From JAGOCV01 sp049445855 (GTDB lineage: Bacteria > Pseudomonadota > Gammaproteobacteria > Burkholderiales > Burkholderiaceae_C), in assembly GCF_049445855.1 (NCBI RefSeq), contig NZ_JBMSDV010000003.1, positions 62,001 through 126,000 of the forward strand: DNA of 64,000 bases, given 5' to 3'. This document shows, piece by piece, positions 43,053 through 50,550 of the stretch (the stretch's first letter is position 1; every line of letters begins with the position of its first letter). The translations under genes were made by a program, and so were the position numbers. The notes beneath the pieces were generated by a model, which searched no databases, was not told the origin of the DNA, and saw only the letters and a program-made list of their open reading frames with translations.

Positions 43053-44258
43053 TCAGGCGGCGAGCCGCTGCGGCGTCTGCCGTGCGAGCTGTTCGCGGAT
43101 GGCTGCGGCCAGCGCCGCGACGCCGGTGTTGATCTCGTCGACGCTCGCGGTCACGAACGACAGGCGCAGCGTGCGCGCGTCGCCGTCCTGCGCGTAGAAC
43201 GCGGCGCCCGGCACGAAGGCCACGTTGCGCTCCACGGCGTGCGGCAGCAGTTGCACGGCGTCCATGCCTTCGGGCAGGCGCGCCCACAGGAACATGCCGC
43301 CGGCTGGCGTGTTCCATTGCACGTCCAGGCCCTTCATCTCGCGCGAGAGCGCGGCCAGCATCGCATCGCGCTGCGACTTGTACAGCGCGCGGATCGTCGG
43401 CACGTGCCGGTCGAGGAAGCCGTCCTTCATCACTTCGGCCACCATGCGCTGGTTGAAGCCGGGGCTGTGCAGGTCGGCCGCCTGCTTGGCCTGCAGCAGC
43501 TTCGGATGCAGCGCTTTCGGTGCCACGATGAAGCCCAGGCGCAGGCCGGGCGCGAGCACCTTGGAGAACGAGCCGAGGTACACGCAGCCGTCCGGGTTGC
43601 GCGCGGTGAGCGGCGCGGCCGGCGGCGCGTCGAACCACAGGTCGCCATACGGGTTGTCTTCTGCGATCGGCACGCCGAGTTCGGCTGCGCGTGCGGACAG
43701 TGCGGCGCGGCGCGCCTCGGTCATCGTGCGGCCGGTGGGGTTCTGGAAGTTGGGCAGCAGGTAGAGGAAGCGCGCCTTGTCGGCGCCGCTGCCGGCCTTG
43801 CGCGGCAGGTCGTCCACGACGATGCCTTCGTCGTCGCTGTCCACACCGACCACCTTGGGTTCCATCGGCATGAAGGCCTGCAATGCGCCAAGGTAGGTGG
43901 GTGTCTCCACCAGCACGCGGCTGCCTTCGTCGATCAGCACCTTGGCGACAAGGTCCAGGCCCTGCTGCGAGCCGGTGGTGATCAGCACCTGCTGCGGGTC
44001 GACCGACCACGGCAGTTGCGCGGCCACCATCTCGCGCAGCGGGCCGTAGCCTTCGCTGGCCGCGTACTGCAGGGCGCCGGGCCCGTCGTCCTTCAGGACG
44101 CGTGCGCAGGCCTCGGCGAACTCGGCGACCGGGAAGGTCTTCGGCGAGGGCAGGCCGCCGGCGAAGCTGATGATGCCGGGGCGTTCGGTAACCTTCAGGA
44201 TCTCGCGGATCACGGAAGGGTTCATTTTTTCGGCGCGGCGCGCGAGGTTCCAGTTCAT
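43053..44258 (-). CDS. PLP-dependent aminotransferase (fold type I, 2-aminoadipate/LysN-like)
   Basis: A 401-residue aminotransferase beginning NWNLARRAEKMNPS. The active-site Lys is in GSFSKVLAPGLRLGF; the phosphate block is TGSQQGLDLVAKVLIDEG; FLYLLPNFQNPTGRTM is the usual strand. Transfers an amino group to or from a 2-oxoacid; the exact pair is unknown. It overlaps the EamA gene by 4 nt and precedes GST by 18 nt. Confidence 0.9.
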   Translation of the reverse strand: MNWNLARRAEKMNPSVIREILKVTERPGIISFAGGLPSPKTFPVAEFAEACARVLKDDGPGALQYAASEGYGPLREMVAAQLPWSVDPQQVLITTGSQQGLDLVAKVLIDEGSRVLVETPTYLGALQAFMPMEPKVVGVDSDDEGIVVDDLPRKAGSGADKARFLYLLPNFQNPTGRTMTEARRAALSARAAELGVPIAEDNPYGDLWFDAPPAAPLTARNPDGCVYLGSFSKVLAPGLRLGFIVAPKALHPKLLQAKQAADLHSPGFNQRMVAEVMKDGFLDRHVPTIRALYKSQRDAMLAALSREMKGLDVQWNTPAGGMFLWARLPEGMDAVQLLPHAVERNVAFVPGAAFYAQDGDARTLRLSFVTASVDEINTGVAALAAAIREQLARQTPQRLAA

Positions 44259-45217
44259 GGCGTGGCTTTCTGCTTTGAATGCACCGGCATCCTGCGGCCG
44301 GCAAACACGGTGGCGATGACGGCGATGCCGAACAGCACCGTCACCGCGTCGAGCGATTCACCGAGCAGCGGCACGGCGAACAGCATGGAAATGAATGGCT
44401 GCGCAAGTTGCACCTGGCTCACGCGCACCGTGCCGCCGAGGGCGAGGCCGCGATACCACGCAAAGAAGCCCAGCCACATCGAGAATACCGCGAGATAGCC
44501 GAAGGCCCACCACGCCGTGGCCGGCATCGCGGCCAAGGGGCGCGTGACGTACGCCAGCGGCAGCGTGAACGGCAGCGCGATCACCAGCGCCCAGCAGATC
44601 ACATGCTCGGCGCGCATGCGCTGCGAGAGCTTCGCACCCCAGGCGTACCCCATGGCCGCAAACAGCATGGCCGCGAGCAGCAGGCCGTCGGCCCAGTGGA
44701 AGCCGATGCGGATGCCGGAGCCGCCAGCGCCCGAGCGCAGGACCGCATAGGTCACCACCAGTGCGCTGCCCAGCGCGGCGCAGAGCCAGAAGCCCGTGGA
44801 CGGCCGCTGCCGGTGCAGCAGGGCGCCCGCCGCAGCGGTGGCCAGCGGCAGCACGCCGACGATCACGCTCGCGTGCACGGCCTCGACGTGTCGCATGGCG
44901 ATGGACGTGAGCAGCGGGAAGCCGAGCACCACGCCGGCGGATGTGAAGACGAGCGGCAGCCAGGTGTCGCGCGTCGGCAGCGGTGCCCGTGTGGCCCACA
45001 GCAGCAACGCCGACAGCACGGCGGCCACGACGGCGCGACCGAGTGCGATGAACACGCCGGACATCAGCGGTGCGTCGGCGGTGCCGGTCGCCAGCCGCGT
45101 CATGGGCAGCGTGAAGGCGAAGATCACCACGCCCAGCAGGCCAAGCCAGAGCCCGCGCGACAGCGCGGCGCGTGTGTCGTGGGAAGGGGCGCGAATCGCG
45201 GGGGCCTGCACGTTCAT
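44255..45217 (-). CDS. EamA/DMT-family transporter
   Basis: A 320-residue inner-membrane protein with ten predicted helices in two EamA repeats (FALGYLAVFSMWLGFFAW-like block and RGLALGGTVRVSQVQLAQPF). The first residues MNVQAPAIRAPSHDT are cytoplasmic. ATG 45217 is chosen because it overlaps the upstream LysE stop by 4 nt. Exports amino acids or metabolites. Part of the operon from 45813 to 40897. Confidence 0.9.
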   Translation of the reverse strand: MNVQAPAIRAPSHDTRAALSRGLWLGLLGVVIFAFTLPMTRLATGTADAPLMSGVFIALGRAVVAAVLSALLLWATRAPLPTRDTWLPLVFTSAGVVLGFPLLTSIAMRHVEAVHASVIVGVLPLATAAAGALLHRQRPSTGFWLCAALGSALVVTYAVLRSGAGGSGIRIGFHWADGLLLAAMLFAAMGYAWGAKLSQRMRAEHVICWALVIALPFTLPLAYVTRPLAAMPATAWWAFGYLAVFSMWLGFFAWYRGLALGGTVRVSQVQLAQPFISMLFAVPLLGESLDAVTVLFGIAVIATVFAGRRMPVHSKQKATP

Positions 45218-45813
45218 GCCTGCACCATCCAGACGGCCGTCAGCACCAGCAGCGCCGCCATGAAGCGGTTGAACCAGAGCAGACGGGAGCCGCGTGCCAG
45301 CCAGCCCCGCAGCAAGGCGCCCATGGCGGCGTACGCGAAGTTGCTGGTGAACGCGAATGCCAGCATGACCGGCAGCACGAGGGCCATGCGAGTCCAGGCG
45401 TCGTCGCGCCCGGCAATCCAGCCGGCCACGATGGTCAGCGCCAGCAACCAGGCCTTGATGTTGACGAACTGCAATGCCGCGCCCTGCCAGAAGCCCACGT
45501 CCATGCGGCTGGCGTCGGCTTCGCCGAGCGTGCGGCTGCCCGCCAGCTTCCACGACAGCCACAGCAGGTAGCCGATGCCCAGCACCTTGATCACCATGCG
45601 CAGCGCCGGCGCGTGCAGCACCAGCGTCCCCAGACCCGTGCCGCACAGCACCAGCAGCACACCCCAGCCGGCCGGCACGGCCCAGACAAAGCGCATGGCA
45701 TGGCGAAGCCCGCGATTGGCCGCGAGCGCGGTAGACAACGTGGTGTTGGGGCCCGGGCTGAAACTCATGGCGGTTGCCAGCACGAGCAGCGCGGTGAATT
45801 CTTGCCAGTTCAT
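45214..45813 (-). CDS. LysE-family amino-acid exporter (first gene of operon)
   Basis: A 199-residue six-helix exporter with the LysE block SFSPGPNTTLSTALAANRG and LQFVNIKAWLLALTIVAGW. ATG 45813 is used; an in-frame GTG at 45822 would add three residues. It is divergent from the second MocR gene, so it is the probable regulated target. Confidence 0.88.
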   Translation of the reverse strand: MNWQEFTALLVLATAMSFSPGPNTTLSTALAANRGLRHAMRFVWAVPAGWGVLLVLCGTGLGTLVLHAPALRMVIKVLGIGYLLWLSWKLAGSRTLGEADASRMDVGFWQGAALQFVNIKAWLLALTIVAGWIAGRDDAWTRMALVLPVMLAFAFTSNFAYAAMGALLRGWLARGSRLLWFNRFMAALLVLTAVWMVQA

Positions 45814-45840
45814 GTCAAACACTTTAGAGTAGGTGGCCGG

Positions 45841-45883
45841 TACAGAACCAATACAGATGGGCGAACAAAATCCGCATCTGTAT
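45841..45883. promoter_or_regulatory. Candidate MocR/GntR operator with TACAG repeats
   Basis: Three TACAG elements: two direct (45841 and 45852, 11 nt apart) and one inverted (CTGTA at 45879). The last two make a perfect 9-bp inverted repeat ATACAGATG / CATCTGTAT with a 15-nt spacer. It is between the exporter operon (start 45813) and the second MocR gene (start 45916). Confidence 0.6.
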
Positions 45884-45915
45884 GGGTCAAAGGCCCAGCA
45901 CAGTTTCCATTGACC

Positions 45916-47361
45916 ATGCTCACCCGCACCTCATCGCAATCCCTGACGGACCAGTTGGCTGGCCGTTTCGCCGAGCGCATCCGCGCCCGCCTGCTGCTGC
46001 CGGGCACGCGCCTGCCGTCGGTGCGCGAATGCGCGCGCCAGCAGGGCGTGAGCCCTTACACGGTGGTGGCTGCGTATGACCAGTTGCTGGCGCAGGGCCT
46101 GGTGGAAGCGCGCAAGCAGCGCGGCTTCTTCGTGCGCGATGTCGTGGCGACCGAGCGCGTGTCTTCCGCGTCGAGTACCGGCAGGCAGGCGTTGCGCGAG
46201 CCCGCGGAGCCCGGTCCGCTGCCTGCCGGTTCGCGCATCAATGCGACAGCGCTGATCCGTGGCATGTTCCACCAGGCCTCCACCAAGCCGCAGCCCGGTG
46301 CGGGCGTGTTTCCCTCGGAATGGCTGGAGACGACCTTCCTGCCAGCTGCCGTGCGCAAGGTCACGAGCGGCAAGGCGCTGGCGGAAGGTTCGCTCAAGTA
46401 CGGCGAACCGATGGGCGATTCGACGCTGCGTGCCGCGCTCGCCAAGAAGCTCAATGGCATCGGCGTGCCGGCGACGCAGGCGCAGATCATCACGACCGTC
46501 GGCGCCACGCACGCGCTCGATGTGGTGAGCCGCACGGTGCTCAAGCCCGGCGACCCGGTGATGGTGGAGGAGCCCGGCTGGTCGGTCGAGTTCGCGCGGC
46601 TCGTCGCATTGGGCATGCGCGTGCTGCCCGTGCCGCGCCGCGCAGACGGGCCGGACCTGGACATCATGGCCCGCTACTGCGAGCAATACAAGCCGCGCCT
46701 CTTCGTGAGCGTGAGTGTGTTCCACAACCCCACGGGTTATTGCCTCACGCCGGGCAGCGCGCATCGCGTGCTGCAGCTTGCCCACCAGCACGACTTCCAC
46801 ATCGTCGAGGACGACACGTACAGCCACATTGCCCCCGAGCATGCGACACGCCTGTCGGTGCTCGACGGATTGCAGCGCACGATCTACGTCAGCGGCTTTG
46901 CGAAGATCCTCGCGCCCAACTGGCGTGTCGGCTTCCTCGCCGCGCCGCCGCCGCTGGTGGAGCGCATGCTCGACGCCAAATTGCTGGGCACGCTCACCAC
47001 GCCATCGTTGCTCGAGAAGGCACTCGCCATCTGCATGGAGCAGGGCCAATTGCGCCGTCATGCCGAGCGCGTGCGCACACGGCTGGACGCCGCGCGTGCG
47101 CGCTGTGTGAAGCTCGCCCTGGCGGCGGGCTGCACGTTCGCGGCGGAGCCTGCCGGCCTGTTCGGGTGGGTCGACACGGGCGTGGACACCGACATCCTGG
47201 CGATGCGCATGCTCGACGAGGGCTACCTCCTCGCGCCGGGCGCGCTGTTCCATGCCACGGCACAGCCTTGCACGCTGATGCGCATCAACTTCGCGACGGC
47301 GCAGGACGCGACGTTCTGGCGCGTGTTCGAGCGGTGTGTGGCGGAGCAGCGGCGCTCTTGA
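45916..47361 (+). CDS. MocR-type PLP-dependent transcriptional regulator
   Basis: A 481-residue GntR-aminotransferase fusion. The wHTH is about residues 10-75 (LPSVRECARQQGVSPYTVVAAYDQLLAQG). The PLP lysine is in YVSGFAKILAPNWRVGFL, and FHNPTGYCLTPGSAH is the aminotransferase strand. ATG 45916 is chosen over several earlier in-frame starts because the regulatory repeats lie upstream of it. It probably controls the divergent LysE-EamA-aminotransferase-GST-PhzF-LysE operon. Confidence 0.92.
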   Translation: MLTRTSSQSLTDQLAGRFAERIRARLLLPGTRLPSVRECARQQGVSPYTVVAAYDQLLAQGLVEARKQRGFFVRDVVATERVSSASSTGRQALREPAEPGPLPAGSRINATALIRGMFHQASTKPQPGAGVFPSEWLETTFLPAAVRKVTSGKALAEGSLKYGEPMGDSTLRAALAKKLNGIGVPATQAQIITTVGATHALDVVSRTVLKPGDPVMVEEPGWSVEFARLVALGMRVLPVPRRADGPDLDIMARYCEQYKPRLFVSVSVFHNPTGYCLTPGSAHRVLQLAHQHDFHIVEDDTYSHIAPEHATRLSVLDGLQRTIYVSGFAKILAPNWRVGFLAAPPPLVERMLDAKLLGTLTTPSLLEKALAICMEQGQLRRHAERVRTRLDAARARCVKLALAAGCTFAAEPAGLFGWVDTGVDTDILAMRMLDEGYLLAPGALFHATAQPCTLMRINFATAQDATFWRVFERCVAEQRRS

Positions 47362-47378
47362 TCCTTGTGTGGGTGCGC

Positions 47379-47605
47379 GGCAGGCGGCTGTGCGCTGGGG
47401 TTCGCGGTGTGGCGGTCGGCGCGTTGCGCCGACTCCCCTGTGCTGCTCGCCTTGGGGATGCACGGCGGAACTCGCTGCGCGGGTCGCTTGACCCGCTCCG
47501 CTCAGATAGCCGCCGTGAGTCAGTATTGAAGCGCGCTGCGCGCGCCATTCCCAAGGCTGCGCTGCTCGGTGCCCCACAGCGAACCCCAGCGCACAGCCGC
47601 CTGCC
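47379..47605. repeat. 27-bp perfect inverted repeat pair (IR1)
   Basis: A 27-nt segment at 47379-47405 recurs exactly inverted at 47579-47605, with 173 nt between. The stretch 47362-47945 has no gene I can support. The arms could form a large stem in RNA or DNA. I see no transposase or terminal duplications. Confidence 0.75.
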
Positions 47606-47634
47606 GCTCGTCGCATTCCAAAAAAATGTCCAGA

Positions 47635-47799
47635 GGTACGGGGCTCGCGCTTCGGGTTGCCTGTGCGCAGCCGAGAAGCGCAGATGGGACGGCCAGCGCG
47701 CGTAGTGAGTTGCGCCGCGTGGCCGTCCTGTCGAGCATCGCAGGGCACCCCTGCGTAGCAGGGGCAAGCACCGGCAACCCGAAGCGCAAGCCCCGTACC
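47635..47799. repeat. 32-bp inverted repeat pair (IR2) with nested hairpins
   Basis: A 32-nt segment at 47635-47666 is repeated inverted at 47768-47799 with two mismatches. Inside are a GGACGGCC / GGCCGTCC pair and a short CCCCTGC / GCAGGGG hairpin (47748-47764). Together with IR1 it makes a mosaic of repeat arms in one intergenic stretch. Confidence 0.75.
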
Positions 47800-47877
47800 T
47801 TCACCAGACAGCCGTTGTGCCAGACGCAATCCCGCGTCCCATGGGTGGACTTTGCAAACGAGAGAAAATCGCAACAA

Positions 47878-47893
47878 ATAGTTAGCTTGCTAT
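47878..47893. promoter_or_regulatory. Candidate MarR operator
   Basis: Inverted repeat ATAG, 8-nt spacer, CTAT, with an inner TAGC-TT-GCTA, 52 nt before the MarR gene. It is in the only AT-rich part of the upstream region. Binding is inferred. Confidence 0.4.
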
Positions 47894-47945
47894 CGATTTG
47901 TCCGACCACCAGTATGCGTGACCGGTACTCGGAGACGTCCTCATC

Positions 47946-48419
47946 ATGGAGCATGCGCAGAGCCTCGGCCAGCAGGCCATCATCGCCGCGACACTGGTCG
48001 CGCGCGCGTACCGGCGTCGTGCCGACGAGGCACTCGCAGGCTGTGGGCTGTCGGTGGTGAGTGCCTGGCCGGTGCTCATCGTCGGGCGCAATGACGGCAT
48101 CCGCCAGAACGAACTGGCTGCATTGCTGGGCATCGAAGGTCCGTCGCTCGTGCGGACGCTCGACCGCGTGGAAGAAGGCGGCCTGCTCGTGCGACGGCCT
48201 GACGCCAAAGACGGCCGCGCCAAGACCCTCCACCTCACCGCCGATGGCAGGCGTATGCGCGCGAAGATCGAGCGCGTGCTGCAAGACTTGGCGGATGAAG
48301 CGTTCGGAGGCATCACCGAGAAAGACCTGCTCGCCAGCATGCGTGTGTTCGCGCAGCTCGACCGAATGCTCATCGCCATGCCGGCCCCCGCAACATCCGA
48401 GAAGAAGGGTTACCGTTGA
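47946..48419 (+). CDS. MarR-family transcriptional regulator
   Basis: A 157-residue regulator. The winged helix-turn-helix covers about residues 45-105 (IRQNELAALLGIEGPSLVRTLDRVEEGGLLVRR is the DNA-recognition region, given here in part). The stop overlaps the start of the TonB receptor gene (TTGA), so it is in the same operon and probably autoregulates the PQQ uptake and dehydrogenase genes or responds to an aromatic ligand. Confidence 0.9.
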   Translation: MEHAQSLGQQAIIAATLVARAYRRRADEALAGCGLSVVSAWPVLIVGRNDGIRQNELAALLGIEGPSLVRTLDRVEEGGLLVRRPDAKDGRAKTLHLTADGRRMRAKIERVLQDLADEAFGGITEKDLLASMRVFAQLDRMLIAMPAPATSEKKGYR

Positions 48420-50494
48420 GAACTGTTCCTGATGCATGGACCCTGGTGGCGGCTGCGGCGCTGGCTTCTGCCGCGAACGCGCAAAGCCTATCCACCGTGA
48501 CGGTGACGAGCACGCGCGTCGAAGCACCGCCCTTCGAGGTTCCTGCATCCGTGGACGTGATCGACGGCCAGGCGCTGCGCGATGCACTGCCGCAGGTCAA
48601 CCTCTCCGAGGGCCTGGGCGGCGTGCCGGGCCTTGTGTTGCAGAACCGGCAGAACCACGCGCAGGACCTGCAACTGTCCATCCGTGGCTTCGGCGCGCGC
48701 TCCACGTTCGGCATCCGCGGCGTGCGGCTGTATGTCGACGGCGTGCCGGCCACCATGCCCGACGGACAAGGCCAGAGCTCCAACATCGACATCGGCTCCA
48801 TCGAACGCGTGGAAATCCTGCGGGGGCCGTTCTCGTCGCTTTACGGCAATTCGTCCGGAGGCGTGATGCAGGTGTTCACGGAAACGGGCGAAGGCGCGCC
48901 GCTGCTCACTGTTGGCTTTGCCGTCGGCAGCGACGGACTGCGCCGCTACAGCCTCAAGGGCAGCGGCAGCACGGGCAAGGTGGACTGGCTTCTGTCCACC
49001 AGCCGCTTCGAGACCGATGGCTACCGCGACCACAGCGCCGCCACGCGCGACACGACCAACGGCAAGCTGGGCCTGCAAGTGTCCGAAGACAACCGGCTCA
49101 CCTTCGTCTTCAACTCCGTGCGCCTGTCAGCGCAGGATCCGCTGGGGCTCAGCACCGCGCAGTTCGCCGCCAACCCGCAGCAGGCGACGCCGCAGGCCGC
49201 GCAGTTCAACACGCGCAAGACGGTGGACCAGGCGCAGGGCGGCCTCGTGTGGGACCGCCGCATCGATGCACACAATGACCTGCGCGTGATGGTCTATTAC
49301 GGCCAGCGCGAAACGGTGCAGTTCCAGGCGATTCCCACGGCGCCGCAGGCGAACCCGACGCATGCGGGCGGCGTGATCGATCTGGCGCGTGACTACGCCG
49401 GGCTCGACGCGCGCTGGACACACCGCACGCAACTCTCCGGCCGGCCGGTCGAGCTGATGGGAGGGCTTGCTTTCGACACACTGGATGAAGCACGTCGCGG
49501 CTACGAGAATTTCGTCGGTGCCACGCTGGGTGTGCAAGGCAAGCTGCGGCGCGACGAAAGCAACCGCGTGCGCAACCTCGATCCGTATGTGCAGACGCGC
49601 TGGCAGTTCGCCGACCGCTGGAGCTTCGAAGCCGGCGTGCGACGCAGCTCGGTGAAGTTCGAATCGACAGACCACTACATCGCCCCCGGCAATGGCAACG
49701 ACAGCGGTTCTGCCGACTACGCGAAGTACCTGCCGGTCGCCGCATTGCGCTACCAGGCCAGCGACGCGCTGAGCTTCTACGGCACGGCAGGCCGCGGCTT
49801 CGAGACGCCCACGTTCAACGAGCTCTCGTACCGGCCCGACGGAACCTCCGGCCTCAACTTCGCATTGCAGCCTTCGCTGAACACCAGCGTCGAAGTCGGC
49901 GCGAAGCGGCACGTCGCAGGCGGCCTTCTGACGGCGGCAGTCTTCCGGACGCAGACAGAGGACGAGATCGTCACCGCCACCAACCTCGGCGGCCGCTCCA
50001 CTTTCCAGAATGCAGGCCGCACATTACGTGAGGGTCTGGAGCTCGGCTGGAACACGCGCTTCGCCGGCCACTGGGTCGCGCAGGCCGCCTACACCTGGCT
50101 CGATGCAACCTACCGCGACGGGTTTTGCGGCGTCACCTGCACACCGGCGGGCAACCGCATACCCGGCATCGCGCGCAACATCGTCCAGGTCAGCCTCGAC
50201 CGGGCGCCGCCCGAAGGTTTGCGCGCGGGCGCCGAAGTGCGCAGCGTCGGCCGCATCTTCGTGAACGACGCGAACAGCGAATCGGCGCAGGGCTACACCA
50301 CGCTCGCGTTGCACGTCGGTTACGTCATCAAGCCCTCGCCGCGCTGGAACCTCACAGCATTCGCGCGCGTGGACAACGCCACCGACCGCACCTACGCCGG
50401 CTCGGTCATCGTCAACGAGGGCAACGGCCGCTTCTACGAAAGCGCGCCCGGCCGCACCTGGACCACGGGTGTCACGGCCTCCTACCGGTTCTGA
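48416..50494 (+). CDS. pqqU: TonB-dependent outer-membrane receptor, PqqU/YncD-like (PQQ uptake)
   Basis: A 692-residue receptor. Signal peptide about residues 1-22 (LVAAAALASAANA), plug domain to about 150 (VNLSEGLGGVPGLVLQNRQ, RLYVDGVPATMPDGQGQSSN, RVEILRGPFSSLYGN), then a 22-strand barrel ending in Phe (ASYRF). Extensive similarity along the whole length to E. coli YncD/PqqU, the PQQ importer, is evident from memory. No ATG is in reach; TTG 48416 overlaps the MarR stop and follows a GAAGAAGGG ribosome site. The next gene is a PQQ-dependent glucose dehydrogenase, which fits scavenging of PQQ. Confidence 0.85.
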   Translation: MRTVPDAWTLVAAAALASAANAQSLSTVTVTSTRVEAPPFEVPASVDVIDGQALRDALPQVNLSEGLGGVPGLVLQNRQNHAQDLQLSIRGFGARSTFGIRGVRLYVDGVPATMPDGQGQSSNIDIGSIERVEILRGPFSSLYGNSSGGVMQVFTETGEGAPLLTVGFAVGSDGLRRYSLKGSGSTGKVDWLLSTSRFETDGYRDHSAATRDTTNGKLGLQVSEDNRLTFVFNSVRLSAQDPLGLSTAQFAANPQQATPQAAQFNTRKTVDQAQGGLVWDRRIDAHNDLRVMVYYGQRETVQFQAIPTAPQANPTHAGGVIDLARDYAGLDARWTHRTQLSGRPVELMGGLAFDTLDEARRGYENFVGATLGVQGKLRRDESNRVRNLDPYVQTRWQFADRWSFEAGVRRSSVKFESTDHYIAPGNGNDSGSADYAKYLPVAALRYQASDALSFYGTAGRGFETPTFNELSYRPDGTSGLNFALQPSLNTSVEVGAKRHVAGGLLTAAVFRTQTEDEIVTATNLGGRSTFQNAGRTLREGLELGWNTRFAGHWVAQAAYTWLDATYRDGFCGVTCTPAGNRIPGIARNIVQVSLDRAPPEGLRAGAEVRSVGRIFVNDANSESAQGYTTLALHVGYVIKPSPRWNLTAFARVDNATDRTYAGSVIVNEGNGRFYESAPGRTWTTGVTASYRF

Positions 50495-50550
50495 GCAAGG
50501 CTCTGAAGAAAACAAACAACAGGTTTTCGTGTGAAAGGAAAGAAGTAGTC

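Noticed and set aside
42397..44304. A 635-residue open frame on the minus strand across the GST and aminotransferase genes
   Set aside because: It runs in another frame of real genes, has Arg- and Pro-rich low-complexity composition and no recognisable domain; long spurious frames are common in GC-rich DNA.
45931..47877. A 648-residue open frame on the minus strand opposite the second MocR gene
   Set aside because: Its composition is Arg/His-rich and domain-free, while the opposite strand encodes an intact MocR with its PLP lysine.
47362..47945. Insertion sequence or CRISPR array
   Set aside because: There is no transposase, no target-site duplication, and the repeats are inverted pairs, not regularly spaced direct repeats.
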